This document shows positions 58,798 through 64,000 of a stretch of DNA of 64,000 nucleotides, piece by piece. The stretch is taken from the NCBI RefSeq assembly GCF_001682865.1, contig NZ_MAQX01000011.1:836987-900986 (forward strand), written 5' to 3'. Numbering within the stretch: the first letter of the stretch is position 1; the number at the start of each line of letters is the position of its first letter. The DNA comes from Bacillus sp. FJAT-26390. GTDB taxonomy: Bacteria; Bacillota; Bacilli; Paenibacillales; Paenibacillaceae. Below the pieces are notes generated by a model, which worked only from the letters and a program-made list of their open reading frames with translations, had not been told where the DNA came from and made no database searches. Made by a program: the position numbers and the translations under genes.

Positions 58798-60138
58798 CTA
58801 AAATTGCAATACGGGCATTTGCTGCTTCACGCCTTGGTTTAAGCTTGGTCGGCCAACGGAATAATACACGAATTCAGTTCCAATGAGATGCTCTTCTTCG
58901 AAAACATTGCGGCCGTCAATCAGAATTGGATTTTTTAATACCTTTTGAAGAAGGCCAAGATCGACCCTCGAGAACTCCTCCCATTCGGTCAACAAGCAAA
59001 GCGCATCCGCATCCTTGGCTGCTTCCATCGCATCGGCGCACCATTCGACTCCTTCTATTTGGTAAATAGAGCGGAAGTTATCGATGGCGATCGGGTCATA
59101 GGCTCTCACCTGCACGCCGTTATCGATCAAGTGCTGAATGATCTCAAGTGCCGGCGAATCTCGCACATCATCGGTATTTGGTTTAAAAGCTAGCCCCCAT
59201 ACCGCAATGGTCTTGCCATGCAGCTGGCCGTCAAAGATCGTCTCCAGCTTGCGGATAACGTTGAAGCGCTGATCCTGATTCACTTCCACAACCGAGCGAA
59301 GCAGCTTGAATTCATAGTCGACGTGGCCTGCGATTTGAATCAAAGCGCTCGTATCCTTCGGGAAGCAAGAGCCTCCATAGCCGATCCCGGCTTTAAGGAA
59401 CGACGGGCCGATTCGCTTGTCATAACCCATGCCTTCCGCTACCTTCGTCACGTCAGCGCCGACCTTCTCGCAAATGTTGGCGATCTCGTTAATAAATGAT
59501 ATTTTCGTAGCGAGGAAGGCATTGGATGCATATTTGATCATTTCGGCGCTGCGGATATCCGTTACGACGATTTGCTCGGTTAATGGGATGTGCAGCAGCG
59601 TCATAATGTCTGACGCGCTTTGGCAATCGGCTCCGATAATAATCCGATCGGGATGCAGCGTATCTTGGATCGCAGAGCCCTCGCGCAAAAACTCCGGCAG
59701 CGAAATGCTGTCGAAGCGCTCGTTCGTGCGGGAGCGGATCAGCTCAGCCAGTCGCTCGTTTGTTCCGACCGGCACGGTGCTCTTTACCGCAATAATTTTG
59801 TAGCCGTTCATCGCCTCTGCAATCTCGATGGCCGCTTGGTTAATATAAGAGAGGTTCGCCTCGCCGTTTGGCAGCGGCGGCGTTCCTACCGCTAAAATGA
59901 TAATGTCCGATTGGCGCACCGCACTTGGCAAATCGGTCGTGAACGATAGCATTCCTGCCTCGCGATTCGCCGATGCCAGCTCCTTAAGGCCAGGCTCATA
60001 AATCGGAATGCCGCCGGCATTTAATGTATCGATCTTGCGCGGGTCCTTATCCACGCAGATGACTCGGTTGCCTAGCTCGGCATAACAAACGCCTGATACA
60101 AGCCCGACGTAGCCGGTTCCAATAACCGTAATGTTCAT
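58798..60138 (-). CDS. UDP-glucose 6-dehydrogenase
   Basis: A 446-residue NAD-dependent enzyme that oxidises UDP-glucose to UDP-glucuronate. Motifs are the N-terminal GTGYVGLVSGVCYAELG, VGTPPLPNGEANLSYI, AVKSTVPVGTNE, PEFLREGSAIQD, the catalytic Cys in GYGGSCFPKDTSAL and VWGLAFKPNTDDVRDSPAL. AAGGAG lies nine bases before ATG 60138; the open frame to 60201 would overlap the upstream gene. It begins 30 bases after the guanylyltransferase stop, so the two sugar-nucleotide genes form an operon. UDP-glucuronate would feed an acidic exopolysaccharide or secondary wall polymer. Confidence 0.96.
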   Translation of the reverse strand: MNITVIGTGYVGLVSGVCYAELGNRVICVDKDPRKIDTLNAGGIPIYEPGLKELASANREAGMLSFTTDLPSAVRQSDIIILAVGTPPLPNGEANLSYINQAAIEIAEAMNGYKIIAVKSTVPVGTNERLAELIRSRTNERFDSISLPEFLREGSAIQDTLHPDRIIIGADCQSASDIMTLLHIPLTEQIVVTDIRSAEMIKYASNAFLATKISFINEIANICEKVGADVTKVAEGMGYDKRIGPSFLKAGIGYGGSCFPKDTSALIQIAGHVDYEFKLLRSVVEVNQDQRFNVIRKLETIFDGQLHGKTIAVWGLAFKPNTDDVRDSPALEIIQHLIDNGVQVRAYDPIAIDNFRSIYQIEGVEWCADAMEAAKDADALCLLTEWEEFSRVDLGLLQKVLKNPILIDGRNVFEEEHLIGTEFVYYSVGRPSLNQGVKQQMPVLQF

Positions 60139-60167
60139 GCTTATCGCTCCTTCATCGCATTTTTCGT

Positions 60168-61538
60168 TTATACGGTGCAAAGTCCCAAAATTTCTTTCCA
60201 ATCAAAAGCCAGCCGGACGATATCTTCTTCAATAAGCTCCGAGCCCGTTTGAATTTCGATAATGTCCATTTCCGTCTCCGCGCGCAGGCTGTGCAGGCTT
60301 TCTTTGGAGATCGTCAATACGTCGCCTGATTTCACGACAAAGCTCTTCCCGTTGAGAACCATCGTTCCTTGACCCGCAACGATTGTCCATACCTCATCTC
60401 TCAGCAAATGATATTGGTAGCTCAAGTTTTGGCCTTGCGCTACGCAAATCCGCTTCGTCAATACTTCCTTGCCATCCGGATATTTTAAGTAATCGAGCAC
60501 CCGGTAGCGTCCCCAGCGCCGTTCCTCATACATCGGGCGCTGGTCCGAATGCTTCATGACTTCCTTGATCATTGGGCTTGAAGCTTTATCCGATACGAGA
60601 ATGCCGTCAGGGCTTGCTGCAACAACGACGTTTGATACGTTCAGCAGCGTAATCGGAATGTCCAGTTCATTGATGACATGCGTATTTAACGAGTCGCCGG
60701 TAATGATTCCTTTGCCGATAAGCGGCGTTTCGATTTCCTCGGTCAGCGTATTCCATGTGCCAAGGTCCTTCCAATCGCCCTCATAAGGCAGCGCCACGAT
60801 ATGATTCGATTTCTCAACAATTTCATAGTCGAAGCTGTTCTTAGGAAGCTTGCCGTACTGCTTCAGCATTTCGTCGTATTGAATCGGGAATTCATTGGCG
60901 ATCAGGATGTTTATGAGAAAATCGAGCTTGAATGCAAAAACCCCGCAGTTCCAAAGCGCAGCCTGCTCAATCATCGCTGCCGCTTCTTCTTCGCGGGGTT
61001 TTTCTCTAAAGCTGTGTACATTCACATAGGACTCATCCGCTTCGGCGGATTGTTCCGGAACGATATAGCCGTACTTCTCGGAAGGGTAGGTCGGTTTGAC
61101 GCCCATAAGCGCCAAATCAGCACCCGATTCATTCAGAACCAGCTCTAGCTCCTTCGTTTTCTGGAAAAATGATTCCTCTACATAAGGATCGACCGGCATG
61201 ACAACTACCGTCTCGTTCAGGCTTACGCCTTGCACCGAGTATAAATAGGTTGCTGCCAGCGCGATAGCCGGGAAGGTATCTCTTCTCTCCGGCTCGACGA
61301 TCACTTCGATCTCGCTTCCGAGCTGGCTATGGATCATATCCACCTGCGGTTTGCTAGTTGCGATGTAAGCATGCTCGCGAAGCCCCGCATTCGATATTTG
61401 TCCCCATACGCGCTGAACCATCGATTCACGCTCGTCATTGGCGTTTTTGAGCACCTTCAGAAACTGCTTGGACCGCGACTCATTCGACAACGGCCACAGC
61501 CGCTTGCCCGAACCACCTGATAGAAGAACAATTTTCAT
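60168..61538 (-). CDS. Mannose-1-phosphate guanylyltransferase/mannose-6-phosphate isomerase-type protein
   Basis: A 456-residue two-domain enzyme. The nucleotidyltransferase part (about 1-290) opens with LLSGGSGKRLWPLSNESRSK and has VMPVDPYVEE and FAFKLDF. The cupin part (about 350-456) reads EERRWGRYRVLDYLKYPDGK and YQYHLLRDEVWTIVAGQGTM. It makes GDP-mannose from mannose 1-phosphate; the cupin part is the isomerase-like half of ManC/AlgA proteins. ATG 61538 follows AGGGGG. The frame continues upstream into the 65-bp repeats without an obvious start. The repeats end 17 bp before the start codon, so all transcripts from upstream pass through them. Confidence 0.93.
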   Translation of the reverse strand: MKIVLLSGGSGKRLWPLSNESRSKQFLKVLKNANDERESMVQRVWGQISNAGLREHAYIATSKPQVDMIHSQLGSEIEVIVEPERRDTFPAIALAATYLYSVQGVSLNETVVVMPVDPYVEESFFQKTKELELVLNESGADLALMGVKPTYPSEKYGYIVPEQSAEADESYVNVHSFREKPREEEAAAMIEQAALWNCGVFAFKLDFLINILIANEFPIQYDEMLKQYGKLPKNSFDYEIVEKSNHIVALPYEGDWKDLGTWNTLTEEIETPLIGKGIITGDSLNTHVINELDIPITLLNVSNVVVAASPDGILVSDKASSPMIKEVMKHSDQRPMYEERRWGRYRVLDYLKYPDGKEVLTKRICVAQGQNLSYQYHLLRDEVWTIVAGQGTMVLNGKSFVVKSGDVLTISKESLHSLRAETEMDIIEIQTGSELIEEDIVRLAFDWKEILGLCTV

Positions 61539-61555
61539 GCTGATTCCCCCTAAAA

Positions 61556-62198
61556 AGTTTTGTGGAGCATTTACTACCTGAACGTCTTCGCAACAAAACT
61601 TGCTTCGAAAGCATAAGCTTAGTTTTGTGGAGCATTTACTACCTGAACGTCTTCGCAACAAAACTTGCTTCGAAAGCATAAGCTTCGTTTTGTGGAGCAT
61701 TTACTACCTGAACGTCTTCGCAACAAAACTTGCTTCGAAAGCATAAGCTTAGTTTTGTGGAGCATTTACTACCTGAACGTCTTCGCAACAAAACTTGCTT
61801 CGAAAGCATAAGCTTCGTTTTGTGGAGCATTTACTACCTGAACGTCTTCGCAACAAAACTTGCTTCGAAAGCATAAGCTTAGTTTTGTGGAGCATTTACT
61901 ACCTGAACGTCTTCGCAACAAAACTTGCTTCGAAAGCATAAGCTTCGTTTTGTGGAGCATTTACTACCTGAACGTCTTCGCAACAAAACTTGCTTCGAAA
62001 GCATAAGCTTAGTTTTGTGGAGCATTTACTACCTGAACGTCTTCGCAACAAAACTTGCTTCGAAAGCATAAGCTTCGTTTTGTGGAGCATTTACTACCTG
62101 AACGTCTTCGCAACAAAACTTGCTTCGAAAGCATAAGCTTCGTTTTGTGGAGCATTTACTACCTGAACGTCTTCGCAACAAAACTTGCTTCGAAAGCT
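61556..62198. repeat. Ten-copy 65-bp tandem array upstream of manC-type gene
   Basis: Units start at 61556, 61621, 61686, 61751, 61816, 61881, 61946, 62011, 62076 and 62141; the last is cut short near 62198. Copies are essentially identical except for the base before GTTTTGTGG, which is A in copies 1, 2, 4, 6, 8 and C in copies 3, 5, 7, 9, 10. The alternation means part of the array grew by 130-bp dimers. Each copy contains the hairpin TGCTT-TCG-AAGCA and a HindIII-type AAGCTT. There are no spacers, so it is not CRISPR. It lies between the manC-type gene and the pyruvyl-transferase gene, both on the minus strand. Confidence 0.97.
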
Positions 62199-62224
62199 AC
62201 GCACATACGCGCTATCTCATTAAA

Positions 62225-62412
62225 TAACAGGAAAAGCTCCAGCTAATTTGCTCATATCCAGCCTCATAGCGCACTTAACAGGACTTTCTCCCGCTAATTC
62301 CGCTAAGATGGCCTTAAAATTAAGAAATCCCCCAAATTACATGGAGGATTTCCAGCTAATTGCATCTATACGCCGAGTAGAGGTTACATTAACAGGAGTT
62401 TTTCCCGTTAAC
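62225..62412. repeat. Four degenerate copies of a 20-25 bp intergenic motif
   Basis: Copies near 62225-62248, 62275-62299, 62343-62361 and 62389-62412 share AACAGGA-N-TTTTTCCCGCTAAT in varying degrees. Spacing is irregular. No gene is seen between 62199 and 62564. Similar short dispersed motifs are known to me from Paenibacillus intergenic DNA, but origin and function are unknown. Confidence 0.6.
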
Positions 62413-62564
62413 TCTCCCTCTCCCGCGCAGCTCTCTCGCCTTGCTAACGCCCGCATTCACGAACGCGCTATGCATCCATCCGCTGAACTATCTTCCCTTC
62501 GACACTAAACCCGCCGCATAAGCAGCATTTTTCTAAACGATATAGTCAACAGGAGCAGCACCGG

Positions 62565-63521
62565 CTAGTTAGCTTCGTTACTCACCACTAATTGAGCCGA
62601 CTTCACGCTGCTGGTCCATGTATTATAGTAATTCGAGTTTTTGCCGTATGAATTGTCGAGCAGCGTGTTAGGCTTGTCCATCAAGCAGGACAAAATATGT
62701 CCATGCAGCCTTGAGGTTTGCACGACGCGGTAGCCGCTGAAGCGCTTGACTGCTTTATCGACCAAATAATCGGAATACTTGCCCCATATCGCCTGCATCG
62801 GCAGCGGAACGCCGCTCTTGGTCATCATTTGTCCGATCACCCTAATCGACTTTTTCTCCACTCGGTTGTAGAGGGAAGCCCAGTCCAAATGATCGCCCCG
62901 CCCTACCGCTTCAAAGCTCTCCTGCTCGCTCGTCTTCTCGATGTCGGTGCGGAAGAAGCAAAGCAGCTCCTTGCCCGGGCTGCTCTTCGGCAAAATCGGC
63001 CATAGCTGATGCGCCATGTCCGGCGATAAATAAACGCAGCATTTGTGAAATTTTTGCACCGCCAAATCATAGGTTAAGGTGTCCCGTACGAAGAGATGCG
63101 TATCCTTATGGCTATTGAAGAGGCGCGCTGTCCGCTCATACTCCGCATCGCTCTTAAAGTAAATCGTCTGCGGAAGCAATACGATCCGATGGTTTGGATA
63201 GCTGACAACGATCTTCTCACGCAGCTTCTGATGAACCGGATACAGATCGCCGAAGTTTCCTCCGCCCTGCAGCACGATAATCTGATCGTTTGGAATCGTC
63301 AGCTTGTCTGGAAAATCAAGGACGCTGTACCGCGCCGCAACGCGGATATGATTGTCTTTGAAAAAAGCCTCTGCCCCTTTCATAATCAGCAGATCCCCGC
63401 CATTGTTGTATACCGGATAATCGACATAATAAATGCTTGAGCCAGGCGGAATGACCTTCAGTATTTGGAGAAGCTGCCTCTTTAGACCCTCCATCGGGTG
63501 TATGTTCGTTTCCACTAGCAT
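62565..63521 (-). CDS. Polysaccharide pyruvyl transferase family protein
   Basis: A 318-residue cytosolic enzyme of the CsaB/EpsO/PssM type. Family motifs are VDYPVYNNGGDLLIMKGAEA, IVLQGGGNFGDLYPVHQKLR, RIVLLPQTIYFKSD, LSPDMAHQLWPI and SRLHGHILSCLMDKPNTLLD followed by NSYGKNSNYY. They add pyruvate ketals from phosphoenolpyruvate to sugar residues of exopolysaccharide or wall polymer. AAGGAG precedes the ATG, which lies one base after the stop of the flippase gene. A position in an exopolysaccharide cluster fits well. Confidence 0.94.
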   Translation of the reverse strand: MLVETNIHPMEGLKRQLLQILKVIPPGSSIYYVDYPVYNNGGDLLIMKGAEAFFKDNHIRVAARYSVLDFPDKLTIPNDQIIVLQGGGNFGDLYPVHQKLREKIVVSYPNHRIVLLPQTIYFKSDAEYERTARLFNSHKDTHLFVRDTLTYDLAVQKFHKCCVYLSPDMAHQLWPILPKSSPGKELLCFFRTDIEKTSEQESFEAVGRGDHLDWASLYNRVEKKSIRVIGQMMTKSGVPLPMQAIWGKYSDYLVDKAVKRFSGYRVVQTSRLHGHILSCLMDKPNTLLDNSYGKNSNYYNTWTSSVKSAQLVVSNEAN

Positions 63522-63522
63522 A

Positions 63523-64000
63523 TCAGCGCGCTCCTTTACGTTGTTTTTTCTCTTTCAAACGATTGATCAGAAAACGGAAATCATTTTTATCAAACAGCAT
63601 ATTGCTAAGCCTTACTTGAAAAATCAACCGCATCGACGTCATCGTTACCGCCATGCGGATGACAGCGCCGATCAATAAGGCGAGCGCGATGCCGTTCAGC
63701 CCATACAACGGCGTAAACACAAAAAACAAACCGATCGTTGCCGCCAAGGCAATCAACTGGCGCACCAGCACAAGCCCTGGCCGTCCCATCGCATTAAAAG
63801 CGGAGGCTAGAATCCAAGAGCCTCCTCCGAGAATGCATTCGATAGACAGCAGGTAGAAGGCATTGCTTGCTTCGAGGAACGGCGCTCCGAACAGGATGCC
63901 CATCAGATAACGGCCGATGAACATGCTCGGAATAACGACGATCGTCATCAGCAGCATCGATAACCGAAATGCCCTGCCAACCGTAGCGATAATGGCTGAC
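63523..64000 (-). CDS. Polysaccharide flippase (Wzx/oligosaccharide exporter), C-terminal part
   Basis: The C-terminal 158 residues of a MATE/Wzx-type membrane protein; the frame is open through the window edge, so the start lies beyond 64000. Visible membrane segments include MLLMTIVVIPSMFIGRYLMG, LVRQLIALAATIGLFFVFTP and LNGIALALLIGAVIRMAVTM. GAPFLEASNAFYLLSI and AFNAMGRPG are typical of polysaccharide exporters. It ends in a Lys/Arg-rich cytosolic tail. It is coupled to the pyruvyl-transferase gene and probably moves the lipid-linked repeat unit across the membrane. Confidence 0.9.
   Translation of the reverse strand, partial: SAIIATVGRAFRLSMLLMTIVVIPSMFIGRYLMGILFGAPFLEASNAFYLLSIECILGGGSWILASAFNAMGRPGLVLVRQLIALAATIGLFFVFTPLYGLNGIALALLIGAVIRMAVTMTSMRLIFQVRLSNMLFDKNDFRFLINRLKEKKQRKGAR

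Noticed and set aside
61639-62090. Three 63-codon minus-strand frames repeating every 130 bp
   Set aside because: They are produced by translation of the 65-bp tandem repeats; their upstream sites are weak (AGGTAG) and the product shows no protein-like conservation.
61556-62198. CRISPR array
   Set aside because: Repeats are directly adjacent with no unique spacers, the 65-bp unit is too long and no cas genes are present.

Overview
The window looks like chromosomal DNA of a spore-forming Gram-positive bacterium of the Paenibacillus type. This is inferred from Bacillus-like families (RsbV/RsbW, YflT, an Fnr with C-terminal cysteines, HesB/YneR), strong AGGAGG ribosome binding sites, an S-layer-homology fragment, and a sugar-transport locus led by a two-membrane-segment AraC regulator, an arrangement common in Paenibacillus. 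Base composition is close to balanced; the large toxin gene (32086-36261) looks more AT-rich than its neighbours. No rRNA, tRNA, CRISPR array, insertion sequence or phage module was seen.

Region 1 (1-12.4 kb) is a general stress region. A hybrid sensor kinase and a CheR-type methyltransferase overlap at 2.77 kb. RsbW, RsbV and a receiver-PP2C phosphatase follow at 7.5-10.2 kb on the other strand. This is the part list of the Bacillus cereus RsbK/RsbM/RsbY/RsbV/RsbW pathway, but no sigB gene is present. Around it lie small stress-type genes (YflT-like, DUF1328-like, YjzC-like, an alpha/beta hydrolase), four of them behind near-identical sigma-B-like promoters of the form GTTTCA-N13/14-GGTTAA. 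A GntR-controlled ABC operon with two palindromic operators sits in between.

Region 2 (12.5-15.4 kb) holds a GntR regulator, uxuA and a short-chain uxuB for hexuronate use. Region 3 (15.5-27.6 kb) is dominated by a long minus-strand operon: an amino-acid ABC transporter, two flavin monooxygenase families, two M20 deacylases, an N-acetyltransferase, a DinB protein and a sarcosine-oxidase-like flavoenzyme, headed by a LysR regulator. It resembles the B. subtilis ytmI and yxe operons that salvage S-modified cysteines, with extra enzymes.

Region 4 (27.7-31.5 kb) is an oxygen-response group: a DoxX-type protein behind an ideally placed Fnr box, lactate dehydrogenase, a formate/nitrite-type channel, Fnr itself and a HesB-like protein. 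Region 5 (31.8-39.2 kb) has a 1391-residue repeat-rich polymorphic-toxin-like protein with a small immunity candidate, a VanW protein, a secreted protein with an L,D-transpeptidase-like His/Cys motif, and a broken S-layer gene.

Region 6 (39.4-53.9 kb) is a carbohydrate locus: an AraC/phytanoyl-dioxygenase pair, then a GH105 hydrolase, an unrecognised 580-residue protein, a 1225-residue secreted glycosidase, a sugar ABC transporter and its AraC-type sensor. Region 7 (54.2-64 kb) is a cell-surface/exopolysaccharide region: a small XRE regulator, a membrane-anchored protein, a secreted protein made of three ~320-residue repeats, UDP-glucose dehydrogenase, mannose-1-phosphate guanylyltransferase preceded by a ten-copy 65-bp tandem array, a pyruvyl transferase and the end of a flippase gene that runs off the window.
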